Origin: Lepidodermella squamata | Taxonomy: Eukaryota; Gastrotricha | Reading direction: 5' to 3' | NCBI GenBank assembly: GCA_047495785.1 | Contig: JBLDXI010000031.1 | Span: 682,001-746,000, forward strand | DNA length: 64,000 bases | Shown here: piece after piece, positions 10,661-22,561 of the stretch | How the letters are laid out: the number at the start of each line of letters is the position of its first letter | Numbering within the stretch: position 1 is the stretch's first letter | The notes under the pieces: generated by a model | Seen by the model: the letters and a program-made list of their open reading frames with translations, nothing else | Told to the model about the DNA's origin: nothing | Databases searched by the model: none | Translations under genes and position numbers: made by a program

Positions 10661-11524
10661 ATGCTGATACGTATTGCTATCGTTGCAAGTTTCGCCTGCC
10701 ACCTCGTCGCCGGCCAGGTGTTGTCACGCGAGCTACCTCTACAGGCTAATTTTGATGTGAATCAATACACGGGCACTTGGTATACAATCTACCGACTAAA
10801 GGGCGATCCTAACGAGTACGGAACTGACACATCGGCTACGTACAGCCTCAACGATGATAGATCCATTCTCATGTACAAGATGGAGTGGCGGCCGTATGAG
10901 AATAAATGGGTCTTTCTAGGCCAGAAAGCTACCGTGCCGAGGCGGAGGGAGCCAGCGCAATGGAAATGCGTCATTCTCGGAACAGACCTGCCCCCAGAGG
11001 ATTACCGGGTCCTCGCGACCGACTACACGAATTATGCCGTGGTCTTCTCGAAGAATCAACTGCCCGATGGCTCCATTACTAGAGATGGAGTTGTTCTCAG
11101 CCGGACTAAGACTCTAACGCCGTACCTTGTCGACTATGCGTTCAGACTTTTGGACTTGAGAGGTCTAAAGCGGGAGTGGTTTGAGCCGGTTCTACATGGA
11201 GTCGCGGCGCGAGCGACTACAACTCAACGCCCGACTACGACGACTACGACACGGCCAACTACCATGAGGACTACTACGAACTTACCGCCGAGGTTTTACC
11301 CGAATTTTCTAGCCGATGCACCGACGTACCCAATGAGGCCTGTGAATAATTATGTGGAGACGCCGAATTACTACAACCCAAGGCAGCAGCCGTATGGCCA
11401 GCCGAGGTCTCAGTATCAAAGTCCGGCAGTGCAATATGATTTGCCGAGCTGGGGTTTCGGAATGCCGCTTGGTTATCCTGGGCAGAATCAAGATCGAGGA
11501 TACGGCGGTGCGTGGGGGCGCTAA
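10661..11524 (+). CDS. Secreted lipocalin with Thr and Tyr/Pro/Gln tail
   Basis: Single exon, 287 aa from the ATG at 10661; a longer frame opens at a TTG and is not used. Signal peptide MLIRIAIVASFACHLVAGQ. Barrel blocks are YTGTWYTIYRL, ATDYTNYAVVFS and VVLSRTKTL, then LHGVAAR. A Thr-Arg-rich tract follows, then a Tyr/Pro/Gln-rich tail with LPSWGFGMPLG and the end GGAWGR. Fourth of five consecutive lipocalins on this strand (6796-13424). AATAAA at 11592-11597. Confidence 0.92.
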   Translation: MLIRIAIVASFACHLVAGQVLSRELPLQANFDVNQYTGTWYTIYRLKGDPNEYGTDTSATYSLNDDRSILMYKMEWRPYENKWVFLGQKATVPRRREPAQWKCVILGTDLPPEDYRVLATDYTNYAVVFSKNQLPDGSITRDGVVLSRTKTLTPYLVDYAFRLLDLRGLKREWFEPVLHGVAARATTTQRPTTTTTTRPTTMRTTTNLPPRFYPNFLADAPTYPMRPVNNYVETPNYYNPRQQPYGQPRSQYQSPAVQYDLPSWGFGMPLGYPGQNQDRGYGGAWGR

Positions 11525-12581
11525 ATAGCCTTGACTGTTTTCATCTTTTCCACTTTTTTCATGGAGATTGTTACGCGTTGGCCTCATCGCTAATAAAAGA
11601 CTAATGATAACTAGCTAATAAACTAAAAGCGTGCCATTTGAGATGGTTAAAGCCTTGTTCTTGGGAAATGTGTATGACTGTGATTAAGGGAAAGATGGAA
11701 GACATTTAGACTGAAAACAAATTTTTTTGGAAAAAGGAAGTTTCCTGTTGTAATTCAGAAAGCCTTGAACTTGTTGGTAAGCTACGTAAGGTAGAGTTGG
11801 CAATGGCTTTTTCACGCCTCCTGGATTACAACAAATTATAAACTGCTATCTTATTTCAAAATTCCAGAAATTCCAAAATCCCGACAATGAGTTGGAAAAT
11901 ACATGTTTGAGAATTTCATTCGTGACTCAATTTAAATGAAATTAAAATTCCGGCAACATTCATTTTTGGAACCTTGCCAATTATGATTTGAAGCCAGAGA
12001 TGACCAAACTAAAGTCTGGAAGCTTCGATCAATTCATTTTGGTCAATTTTGAATTCAGTAGAGAGGGAATCTGTTTTTTTACGAGTTGACTATTCTGAGC
12101 TGCTGTAATTCATCCAGCCAGCTAATTATCGTTTTTTCGCGACGGCGGGCCACCTTAACGCTGTTAATTACATCTCGCTTACGTGGACTGATGTTATCGC
12201 ACATCTTAATGAGATTTTTCGTGAGGAGCAAACTGCTCGAAATAATCCTGGACTACAGATATACTCTACTCGGTTTTTTTTCCAGAATTTTCACCGTGAT
12301 TCACACTGCTTAGATAGTACAAGTCTGCGTCATATATTTTACATGTGTTGAAAGCTGTTGATTTGTTTTTCGCACGTCGACGCTTCCTCGCGTGTTCGTG
12401 TGTTTATGCCAATAAAAAACGACCGCGTTGAACCCGAGCTTTGGCACGTTCAACATCGACTAAGCAGCAAAAAAAAACGCAACTTGTCGACGATATTTAA
12501 ACGCCCGCGACCAACGTCGACAGGCAATTATTCCGTCGACACAAGTCTTTCTCGTCAATTTAGAAAACAACACCCACTGCC
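11525..12581. other. Intergenic region between lipocalin genes
   Basis: AATAAA at 11592-11597. A TATA-like TATTTAAA lies at 12494-12501, 80 nt before the next ATG. Nothing else was recognised. Confidence 0.5.
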
Positions 12582-13424
12582 ATGTTATTGGCTGCGACTA
12601 TAGCCGCAGCTGTTTTCGCTCTCGCATCAGTCGATGGCCAAACTTCAGTCGGCCGTCCTGCCCTACAGGCGGATTTCGACACTTCCCGCTATGTCGGCAA
12701 CTGGTATGAAATCTACCGAACGAAAGGCTCGCCCATGGAGTCTGGCACCGATGTTACATCGACCTATGTCGAAAACGGTGATGGAACAATGACCGTCTAC
12801 AACCGAGAGTGGCTCGTGTCGAAAAATACCTGGAGCATCGCTGTAGGCCAGGCGAGGCAGAAGGGTAATAACGAGCCAGCTTGGTTCAGCATCCGCTATC
12901 TGAACTTCGGCGATAAAGAAAACGACTACCGTGTTCTTTACACCGACTACGACAATCTCGCTGTAGTCTACAGCGAATCTGTTCAAAACGGCTTCACATG
13001 GCGCTATGGCTGGATATTCGCTCGACAGAAAGTTCCGCCGACTTATCTGGTTAACTTTGGCATTCAGTTGCTAGGGAAGTGGGGAATTCCTCAGGGAAAT
13101 CTCGAGGCGGTTCTCCACAATATTGGCCCAGCGATTGGCGGTCGAACTGAATTGGCTACCCCACCGCCGCCCCCTTCTCCGGGTTTGGTTATCATATTAC
13201 CTCCAGCGACTCAACCTCCAACATTGCCGCCGCCTATTTATCGACTCCGGCCGAATCCTCCAATTTATCGATGGGAAGCTCCGACTACCACAACTACTAC
13301 AACAACTACAACTCAGGCCCCTATTCAATTCAACATTCCTTGGGTTCCGCCACCTGTTTGGAACTGGAACGCTTTGCCAGCTCTTAATTGGAATTGGAAC
13401 AATTGGCCATTCAACAAAAAATAA
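12582..13424 (+). CDS. Secreted lipocalin with Pro/Thr tail ending NWPFNKK
   Basis: Single exon, 280 aa. Signal peptide MLLAATIAAAVFALASVDGQ. Barrel blocks are YVGNWYEIYRT, YTDYDNLAVVYS and WIFARQKVPP. The tail has a Pro-rich stretch, a Thr run (TTTTTTTTTT), then Trp/Asn-rich sequence ending WNNWPFNKK. The terminal NWPF matches the gene at 6796 despite different barrel flanks, so the tail end looks more constrained than the linker. Possible TATA variant at 12494-12501. Confidence 0.93.
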   Translation: MLLAATIAAAVFALASVDGQTSVGRPALQADFDTSRYVGNWYEIYRTKGSPMESGTDVTSTYVENGDGTMTVYNREWLVSKNTWSIAVGQARQKGNNEPAWFSIRYLNFGDKENDYRVLYTDYDNLAVVYSESVQNGFTWRYGWIFARQKVPPTYLVNFGIQLLGKWGIPQGNLEAVLHNIGPAIGGRTELATPPPPPSPGLVIILPPATQPPTLPPPIYRLRPNPPIYRWEAPTTTTTTTTTTQAPIQFNIPWVPPPVWNWNALPALNWNWNNWPFNKK

Positions 13425-15914
13425 CTCATCACTTGTATTATCAAAAATACACTACGCTAAATATGCTGCCTTTAGCTATGACGTTAACTTTTTTTTTATA
13501 TTTACGCGGAAAGCTGGATAATAAGGCTTTGTAAAAGCCGCAAAAAACACACAGTCACTCGGTGTTGTAGATGAGAGCTTTCATTCTTCAGCTACGCTTT
13601 TTTCACGGCACTGACGAACGTGACATAATGAATAAAAAAAACTATTTTTCAACTACTTCAACACATAATCCTGTGAAACGTTAAAAGCAAAAACGAGAGA
13701 AAGCCCAGAAATACAAGGAACGACGAGAGATGAGCACCTGCGTAAGATTTGAAATCATCCCACTCAAGAAGAAAAAGGCGTGAAACTAAGGAAGTGCAAA
13801 CCGGATATGTATGAGGTAATTTGGTGTAATTTGAAATTCATTGTCAGGTCAATTCTTTCAATTCTGAAGTTATTAAGTTATAGGTGCTTCTCGGAACATT
13901 TGCCAGAGTAAAGCATTTTTTTCATTCACAACTAATGCTTCCCGTTCTGATGCCAAACCTGGTACCAAGAAAAGCCAAGAAAAGCCGCAGGAGACCGATT
14001 TCATTGATTGGAGTGAGCATCTAATCAACTAAGAAAATTCATAGAAAACCGTTAGCCGCGCAAAATTCAAAAATTTAAACATTTCAGCAATAAAATGTCA
14101 TTTCAAAAAGCAAATATTAGATTAAACATTAATGATTAATGAATTAAATGTTAAATGTTCCCTTTCAATCAAGTGAAAGATATTCACGCGACGAACGACT
14201 AACGAACAACGAACAACCGTCGTCGTCGTTCTGGAGGTTACGCGCTGTAAAGCTCGCTGTAAACATTTTCACGCGCAATTTTGCCCCACTTAATCCTCTC
14301 ATCCACTTGAAGGCGATTAATTAAAAGTTGAATGTACGCTGCACGCATCTACGTCTTTAGGGCGAGGATATTTTGATCATGTGACCTAACCAATACAGTA
14401 CAGGTAATACAAAGTTGATCGCAACGGACTAATGATAAGCGCCGGATCAAACTCTGCGTGCTCTTTACATGAAAACCTTGGTGGAATAATACCTTGGAGT
14501 GAGCACTGCAACGAGATCAAAAATCATCGTGGGCATGATGAGAGCTTTGAGAAAAGGCTGGCCCGAGCCTACCAGCTAGTAAGCTTAATGATTAGTTCTA
14601 AGAAATTGAAGAATTTCAGTCGGCAAAAGAATGGTTCAAATTTCTCAATTTCTCAAAACAGCTAATTATTTGATGAATGAGCTCCAATCAATGAACTTTG
14701 CCCCCTATGCGGCTTTTAGTGACCACCTATGTAAAAGACATAGGTCTAATTTGAAGTATGCAAATTATTTGATCACATCACTTGTCATGGACATTAGACA
14801 TAATGCATCGTCAACTATTTTTGCCGCAAAGTATGACCGAAATACTTCGGGACAGAGCGTGTATAGAATAGCTTTCATCCAAGTATCACTTTCTCGCGAC
14901 ACAACTTAGGACGTATTATGATATCACTTGCCTCTAAAATAAGATTACACTCGAGATTTTCGGTGTTTTATTTTTGTTTTTGCCTTGCGTAGTAAACATG
15001 CGTGACTAAGGCAAGTTTTTTTACTACCATGTATTTAGGTGTTGAAAAATTGCATAGTAGTGAGCGGATGAGTACTCAAAATTGCACTATTGCGTGCGTG
15101 TTAGATGTAATGCCTTAGTGTCGCCTTAATGAAATAATCTTTTAGGGTAGATGCCGTATAAAAAAACCGCGCGCGCGCTCACGGCTCGGCCAAGTTTAAT
15201 GGCCAGCAGCGAGGGGTTAACCTTATTGTATATGAGAGTATGCCAGAGCCGTTGTCAAATAGAAGTTGCGTAGCCACTGGTCAGATGTTAGATGATGAGA
15301 GACTGCCAGCGATGAGCGGCGTTAAACGCTTCGACATGGCTACTACCTAGTGGCGACGCGCTTCATTAACACGTGTAACCTATGGCTATTAGCGCTAACA
15401 AGCACGCGGGTGGCCTGTTATCACCGGCCATCCAAAATGCGTATCGGCAGATGTTGTTTTCACTATAAACAACCATGCAAAACTTGTCAAAAAATATTGT
15501 GATAAATTGACATGTACTTACTCACACACTCGAGTGTGATTTTTTTCTCACCCAACCATTTAGCCTGCTAATTGCATTAGGGCTAGGCCAGTCAAAATTA
15601 AGTCGTTTCAATGAGTATTACACTTATTATGACACCTATCATAACAATATCATAATTAATAATCTTTTCCCTACCTTTGGCCTTTAGGCAGCGATACACT
15701 AGATACTATCAAGATTGAGGTGAGAAAGCTGTTCATTGAGAAGGCCATACCTTTAGCACTATCAATTATCCTAATACTTTGAAAGCGGCAACAAAACAAA
15801 AAACTTCCTTATTCCTACTATTAATCTACTTAAAATCCTTATTTTTCAGTTCGCAGAAATCGAGGATTCTAGAACTTTAATAATTATTCCAATTTTAGGG
15901 TTACTTAAGAGGCA
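13425..15914. other. 2.5 kb gene-poor stretch
   Basis: No gene could be supported. A TATAAAAAA at 15157-15165 is ~750 nt from the next ATG and might serve a noncoding first exon; this is unproven. Short open frames at 14432-14909 have no recognisable domains. Confidence 0.5.
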
Positions 15915-17351
15915 ATGATCAAGTCTGTTGTGGTGTTTAGTGTTGTGGCCGCGGCGCAGGCCCAGATGATGTTCGGACCTTCGAACTTCCCGAACGGCTT
16001 CGCGAACAGCCCATCCTGGTTCCAACCGATCGTGGGTGGGAATAACGCGTTTGGAGGTAACCAGCCGTTTCAGTATCCTCAGCAGCAACCCGTGCAGCAG
16101 CAGATGATGCAACCGCAACCTCCACAACCTCCGCAACAGCCACAGCAACCACTTCAGCAGCAACAGCAGCAGCAGATTATTTTCCCGCAAGAACGGCCTG
16201 TTGCATTCGCTCCGCCTCAGCCACAATACCAGAGCGTTACCCCACCGCCTAAGGAAGTCGCTGTTATGCCAGGTGCAGTTTCTAGTAAGTCACATTATGG
16301 AATTTAGTAATTTTCGAAGCTGTTCAGTAATTTAGTTGCTATACCTAACTTTAGAACTAGCGATTTTATTTATAAGTCTCCGATTAGTTATTTTCGATTG
16401 GACATTAACAAGTTTTTCACAAGTGTTCTTTTAAAAGATGGCCTACGCTAAGAGCTTTCAGCTTTATTTTTTTTCTATTTTCATTTTTTCTCGTAATTTA
16501 GCAATTTCACTTACCTAAACTAATGTTAATACAATTTTTCCTTAATATTATCATAATTTTCATTTGCAAAGATCCTAAATTACCAATTAATAGCATCTGA
16601 TTTTCGAATTATCATGATCTGCTCTTTAACTAAAATTCAAGAAGGATACGAGGAATCCGTGGGCTTTTTAAAAAGTGGTCATTATGAATTAAACGTAACA
16701 TGTAGCATTTAGCTAATCTCAGATGATTGTTTTTCCGACTTGCTTCTACCCTTCTGTTTGCTAATTTGTGTTCCTTTTCTGCAGCTGCTTTGCCTCAATC
16801 TCCTTCAGGTTCGCTAACTCTTTCCTCTTCTTTCTGCTACAGAATAGAGTCAAATTTATTGTTTGCATTTAGACTTAGCCGACCCTCGAACTATTGTTTT
16901 CCCGGCTCAGCAAGGACCTCTTCCTCAATCTCTTCAGGTTCCAACACAATCCGAAATTCCTCAACAAATAGAAGTCCCTCAACAGCCCCAGCAACCTGAA
17001 GAAATTTACTACCCAGGAGCAATTCCATCCCAACTACCTCCTCAATACCGAGCTCAGATGCTCCAGGCTCAAAACCAAGCCAGGCAACCGGCTCCGCTAC
17101 CAGCTCAACCTCAACCAATGCCGCAACAAAGGATAGCTCAGCCACCTCAACAAATCGCCCCTCAACAGCTACAAAACCAGCCGGCTGGACTTCCATGGAT
17201 GTTTGGCCTAGGAGGCTTCGGCGGATTCCTCGGCAACAACCAGCAATTCGGCGGTTTGAACAACTTTGGCGGAAACCGGTTACAGAACCCCCAGTCACCC
17301 CAAGCCCCCAATGGCTTATGGTCCAATTGGAGCCCGTTTAGAAGCTGGTAA
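15915..17351 (+). CDS. Secreted Gln/Pro-rich protein with lipocalin-family tail but no barrel
   Basis: Exons 15915-16284, 16785-16808 (only 24 nt) and 16873-17351, all joined at phase 1; 290 aa. Signal peptide MIKSVVVFSVVAAAQAQ. The body is almost entirely Gln/Pro-rich (PQQ, QPP and poly-Q runs). Near the C-terminus it turns Gly/Phe/Asn-rich (GLGGFGGFLGNNQQFGG) and ends SNWSPFRSW. No GxW, TDY or Arg block is present, so it is not a lipocalin. Its signal peptide, low-complexity body and W-P-F terminus match the lipocalin tails on either side. I infer a co-secreted structural partner or a lipocalin that lost its barrel. The 24-nt exon is supported only by frame and splice signals. Confidence 0.82.
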
Positions 17352-17769
17352 CTTCCAGGAACATTTAACTAGCAATTGATATATGTGAAATCCCTCTTCT
17401 ATGCTGATCCTCTTTTGTATATATTAGTTCTTCCCTGTGGAGTAAGCCTCGTGACGTTAGACTTGAACGAGGCCCTTCCCGTGTAGATATACGTATTGTC
17501 ATCGACAGAAAGAAAAGAATAAATCTCGAGATTTTTAACCGGCTTAATTGTTTTTTCATTCTTTCTGGCGTTAAGGTGAAAGCGTGCAAATGCATTATTC
17601 GGCCTATTAGCTCGTGGCGCTAAGGCTATTAAACGCCGGCACGAGTCGACATTAATTAGGCATGATGCTATGTATAAACTGCGGCTACTATGAAGTCCAG
17701 CCATTACGCATTTTGCCGCGAGTTTTGTCGCCCATTTAATTCGTCCAAACCATCCTTCAAGCCACTGAA
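17352..17769. other. Intergenic region with TATA box for the next gene
   Basis: TATAAA at 17673-17678 precedes the ATG at 17770. Minus-strand open frames here look like chance. Confidence 0.5.
17673..17678 (+). promoter_or_regulatory. Likely TATA box
   Basis: TATAAA, 97 nt upstream of the ATG at 17770. Confidence 0.45.
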
Positions 17770-18427
17770 ATGAATCAAGCCGCCACTGTTTTCTGCCTTG
17801 TCATCTGCCTTGCTGGAGGCTCGCTTGGCCAAACCTGGCCTGATAACTGGTTCGATTTGTCGAACCTTCAGAAGAACATCCAACAGAACATCCCGACTAA
17901 CATTCAACCGAGCCCTGTTATCGCCTTTATCCCAAGAGTTGAACAGAACCGTCAGATTCCCATCAATTCCTACGAGCTGCCGAAAGTTTTGGTCGACCTG
18001 ACTACTACTACAACAAAGGCTACTCGTAAGTTTTTTGAGTTTTTTCAGCTGAGGAAGATTAGACCTGTTGACTTTATAGCTCAGCCCGCCGCTCCTTCTC
18101 CTGTCGCTACTGCTTCTCAGTCAGGTTTAATTTTGATCCTCTTTACGGCCTGGTTTTTCATGACTTTTTCTTTGATTAATCTCCTTAGCTGCGGCCCCTG
18201 CGACTACTACAACCACCGGTGCGCCAAGTAATGTTTTGAATTGATAATAATTTCATTGGGGTTAACTTTTTGTATTAACAGTGTTCAACTGGATGCTAAC
18301 GGTCCCTGACGTTTACAGCTGGTTCCCGGCTGCTAGCCAGAAGGCTCAGAATGACACCAGCAACAACTGGTGGCCTGTTAAAGTTCCGCAGGTTTCCATG
18401 ACCAACCGCTGGCCATTCAGCGGCTAA
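17770..18427 (+). CDS. Small secreted protein with Thr tract and WPF terminus, no barrel
   Basis: Exons 17770-18025, 18080-18124, 18189-18227 and 18282-18427, all junctions phase 1; 161 aa. Signal peptide at about 1-20 (MNQAATVFCLVICLAGGSLG). Two short Thr-rich stretches (DLTTTTTKAT and ATTTTTGAP) flank an Ala/Pro/Ser segment. The C-terminus is Trp/Asn-rich (SNNWWPVKVP) and ends NRWPFSG. Like the gene at 15915 it has no lipocalin block but shares the terminal motif. The first intron (54 nt) is a multiple of three and contains no in-frame stop, so retention would insert 18 residues. AATAAA at 18499-18504. Function unknown; probably co-secreted with the lipocalins. Confidence 0.82.
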
Positions 18428-18760
18428 GCGAAGGTCGACCGGTTTCACATGTTATCCAAAAAACTTGTAAATCTTGTTTTTTTGTGTGGTTGATTGCCAA
18501 TAAAACATGTTGTTAGGACATATGTTTATGCAAGTCATATTTCATCTTTCCTAAATACCACACGTTTTTTCGCAGAAGAGTTATGAATGAGAAATGGATT
18601 TTGAGATAAGACGTTTTTTATCTGTAATTCTAAATTGCGTTGATAAGCTGAAAGCTGAATCAGTGATTCATCGGCAATGTTATAAGCTAATGGCTTGAAG
18701 GTCGTAGTAGCAGTTACTTAAAAGTTTAACATAGCATCTATTCGCAATTATTAACGAAGG
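18428..18760. other. Intergenic region
   Basis: Holds AATAAA at 18499-18504 for the upstream gene. No kinase-like exon was found upstream of the ankyrin frame. Confidence 0.5.
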
Positions 18761-19891
18761 ATGACAGAATTGCATCAAGCTGTGATCAATGGCCAAGACA
18801 ATACTGTCGAGCTTCTCATTCAGCAGTCAGGGGCTGATGTGGAAGAAACAGACAAAGATGGGTTGACAGCACGACTGCATCACGCCGCTGGTAGCGGCCA
18901 AGTCACAATTGTGAACATGTTGATTGAGAAATTCCGATCAAAAGTTGAAGCAGTCGACAAAATAGGTAACACAGCCCTTCACCACGCAGCTAAACGCGGA
19001 CATGAGACTATCGTTGATCTTCTGGTAGCGAAATTCGGGGCAAAGGTTGACCCTGTTGACAACCATGGATGGACCCCACTGCACTACGCTGCTTGCGAGG
19101 GCTATGCGACGATCGTGGAAATGCTGATCGGGAAATTTGCCGCGAATTTCGAGGCTTTGGATGAGCATCACGCTACGCCTCTGCACTACGCCGCTTTCTT
19201 CGGCTATACAGTAGTCGTCGACTTACTTATTGGGAAATTCTTAGCCAAAGTCGACTCGGTTGACGATGAGGGATGGACGCCTTTGCATCGGGCTGTTTTC
19301 AATGGGCAAGCTCAGGTTGCTGAGATGCTTATCGAAAGGTTCTCGGCAAGGGTAGACCATGCTGATCAATACGGATTCACGCCGCTCCACCGCGCCTCCT
19401 ACCAAGGTCATGCTGCAATAGTATAGTTGTTGGTCGAAAAGTTCGGGGCGAAGATTGACGCCAAAGACAACTGTGGCTTCACGCCGCTTCATCGCGCCGC
19501 GGAAAAAGGCCATTCCTCTGTTGTCGAAGTTCTAGTCGAGAAATATAAGGCGGACGTTGAAGCCTTAGATAATGCTCCTTGGACGCCTCTTCACCGTGCT
19601 GCCTGGGATGGTCATGCATCAGTTGTTGAAATGCTTATCGAGAGGTTCGGGGCTAAATGGAACGCTAGGACGAAATGCGGGTCAACGGCCTTGCATTTGG
19701 CTTGCGCGAATGGCAAAATTAGTGTCATTAAGCTCCTGTTAGATAAATTTGGTTCTGACATTGCTTTTTTGAGAGACAACGAACAGTGTTTTGCGTTGCG
19801 CCGGATCAACGATTCCAACCTTAGCGAGCAGCTCAAAATGGAAGTTTGTGGAATTTTTGAATCAAATTACTGGAAAAACTCTGCGAGCTAG
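18761..19891 (+). pseudogene. Ankyrin-repeat gene interrupted by an in-frame TAG
   Basis: One reading frame from ATG 18761 to a stop at 19889-19891 encodes about ten ankyrin repeats with a 34-residue period (TPLHYAA, TPLHRAA, ALHHAA motifs). It is interrupted by a single TAG at 19424-19426, exactly where the family has Glu, Gln or Asp before LLV or LLI. No sensible intron removes the stop, since the repeat register continues unbroken across it. The likely reading is a recent nonsense mutation, giving either a pseudogene or a shorter 221-aa product. Sequencing error or stop readthrough cannot be excluded. It lies directly upstream of the pseudokinase-ankyrin gene, whose C-terminal repeats are similar, and may have arisen from it by duplication without the kinase. 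Confidence 0.8.
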
Positions 19892-20285
19892 ATTTGTGAG
19901 TTATCACTCAGTGACTTAAATCTGCCGCAATCACTAGCATGCGACATCGTCAAATCAGTAACCAAAATACATTATAAACCTGTATGTAATCTGTGTAGGA
20001 AAATGAGTTAAATGAGAATCCTTCGTGTCTATAGGCAAACCGTAACCTGTTCAAGCCGTTCCATTGTTTTATCAATAAACTACCACGAACGATGATCGAA
20101 ATTTAAAAATAGATTCTTGTTAACTATAATGTCTGCTGAATAATAAAATTGAAAATTGTTGTCATTTGTCAAGCGTTGTTATCTTGAATTTTCCTTTATC
20201 TGCCGACACTGTAGCTTTTTTCTTCAGCTCGTTTCTGATAGTTCTTCTCTCTTGGTCATTTCAAACTTTCTCGAATACATTAGAA
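19892..20285. other. Intergenic region
   Basis: The frame upstream of the kinase ATG (20166-20285) opens only at a TTG and reads as AT-rich, hydrophobic filler. I see no gene here. Confidence 0.5.
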
Positions 20286-22234
20286 ATGTCAGCTCGATTT
20301 ACTTCTCTAGCCAATTTCAGTATCGTCAAACGCCTCGGTCCAGTCGGCGAATTTGGAGAAGCTTTTCACGCTCGAATTGGAGATGAGGAATTCGCGATCA
20401 AAGGTGTGAACCTAACAGCTATGCGCCAGGACAAACGGTTTGGCAATAGATACGTGACAAAAATCGTTGATACCAGTTTGCAAGAAGTGAGCTCCATCTT
20501 GTCAATCCTTTCGTTTATATTTGAAATTGGCCCCTAAACCTTCACAATAGCACGGCGAACTACAAAATATTCGTGATCCATTCATAGTCAAAGTTAAAGG
20601 AGCCTTTATAGGTAACAGAATCTGTAACACACTGTTTCCACCAGTGAATTCCTGTTTTCTTTTGGAGAGAAATCTCAAGGGGATGAACCGAAAAATGAGG
20701 GACCGGAAATGTACTATCTAGTAACCGAATATTGTCCTCGCGGCACACTGGAGGATATAACCCGGAGAAACGATGGAAATGAGCGTATACCGGAAGATCA
20801 ATTGATGGGCTGGATTTTGCAACTTCTGCTCGCGGTTGAGGTCCTCCATAACAAGGACATAATTCATCGCGACATCACGCCAGGAAACATATATTTAGCT
20901 AATAATGGGGAAACAGTGAAACTCGGCGGATTTGGACTAGCTAAGAACATAACTGAGTAAGCAATTTTCAAGTTCTCATCCAGCTTAAATAATCCAAGTA
21001 ATTTGTGTATTCGAGCATTTCCCGGAATGATGTCTTGTCCGTCTTGAAAACCTATGACTACGCATCGCCTGGTGTTTACATTCGTTCAGAATTTTCTAAA
21101 CCAAGTGACATTTGGTCGCTTGGAGTGACTCTGTATGATGCAGCTTGCGGCAGCAAACCGGCAAGTCATTAACTAAGCATTCTATTCATTTAAAATCATT
21201 ATTTATTCAGTTTTCAGTTGAATCGGCCGATAGAGATATTTTCGCTCACTTCGCTGCCTTGCGATCGCCACTGTGAGATTGTGCCTAAAACTGGCTGTTC
21301 ATAAATTGATAAAATAGCTATTTTCAGTAATGCCGATGAATTTCGTGGTTATTCTATTGATTTCGTCAACCTTGTGATGTCGATGATGAGTGACCCCAGC
21401 GATCAAGCCTGGAGGAGACCTACAGTTTACCAGCTGATAGCAGTAGCTAGCAGAATCGGCAGAATCAGCCACTTGAATTTGTCTGCTGCGAATGGCCACG
21501 CTTCAATCATCGAGTTACTAATCGAAAAATACGAAGCAGATGCAAAAGTTGAAGACAGGGACGGCCGGACACCTTTGCATTTCGTTGCTTGGAAAAGCCA
21601 CGATTCAGCCGTGCAGTTGCCTGTCGACAACGGAGCGGATGCGAACGCTTTTTATAAAATAATGCCTACGCTTTCGAATCAGCTGATCGCTAGCCAACGG
21701 TTGCTTTTGAATTCGATGTTAACTAGTTACAAAGAGCATAGGAAAGCTGTGGAAAAAAGCCTTCGGTCGCTTTTGAATAAGGCTGCTTTTGATGGCTTCG
21801 ATTTTTGCGTGCAGATACTAATCGGCGAAGGCGGAGTGGATGCGAAAGCAGTTGACTGGCCCGGCATGACGCCTTTGCATTTCGCTGCATGGAATGGCCA
21901 ATCTTCAGTTGTGAAGTTGCTGATCGACGAATTCCAAGCAGATGCAAAAGCTGTAGATAATATCGGCCGCACACCTTTGCATTGGGCAGTGACGAAAGGC
22001 CACGCTTCAGTTGTGAAGTTGCTGATCGACAAATACCAAGCGGATGCAAATAGTGCTGATAAATACGGCCAGACGCCCTTGCATTTGGCTGCAAGGAATG
22101 GCCACGCTTCAGTTGTGCAATTGCTGATCGATGTGTACGGTGCGGATGCGACAGCTGTTGATATACACGACATGACGCCTTTGAATTGGGCTGCACGACA
22201 TGACTACGATTCCGTTGTTCATTTGTTGCGATGA
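20286..22234 (+). CDS. Predicted pseudokinase (NEK-like) fused to ankyrin repeats
   Basis: Exons 20286-20486, 20551-20611, 20668-20956, 21016-21160, 21211-21272 and 21328-22234; 554 aa. Exon phases were checked against the paralogue at 31486. The kinase domain covers about residues 8-250. The P-loop is degenerate (LGPVGEFGEA) and the VAIK lysine is kept (EFAIKGVN). The catalytic loop reads HRDITPGN (residues 154-161), with Thr in place of Lys. The DFG Asp is lost: GGFGLAK (175-177 = GFG). The activation segment end (YASPG) and DIWSLGVTLY are kept. The loss of the DFG Asp predicts no or weak catalysis. Residues ~280-554 form ankyrin repeats, including one degenerate stretch. The fourth intron (21161-21210) uses a GC donor (GCAAGT). 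Likely a scaffold or regulator of kinase-ankyrin signalling (inference). Confidence 0.85.
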
Positions 22235-22561
22235 AACTTAGTAACTGAGGTATCGCATATTAAGGAACGTAATTTCGTTGCACATTTGTATTATCAGCTT
22301 CGAAAACCATGTTTATAATATACTGAAGACATGAAGGGTATATAGATTTTTATACCACTGTTGCTCATATAAACCGATTGTTTTCGGACGCCCATTTTCA
22401 GATATGGACAGTTTCTGTCATATATCTGTGCCCACTGTTGCATGGTACATCCTCGCAACCCAGACCGGCACGAAATAAGCCGAAATGTGCTGGAACTGAT
22501 TTCATCAGCTGAAATACGCTGAAATAAGGCATGACGACCTCTTCACCACTGAAATATCGTT

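Noticed and set aside
20613-20667. Splicing at CCACCAG (20644) in the pseudokinase gene
   Set aside because: It breaks the frame. The acceptor at 20667 keeps phase and matches the paralogue intron at 31748-31802.
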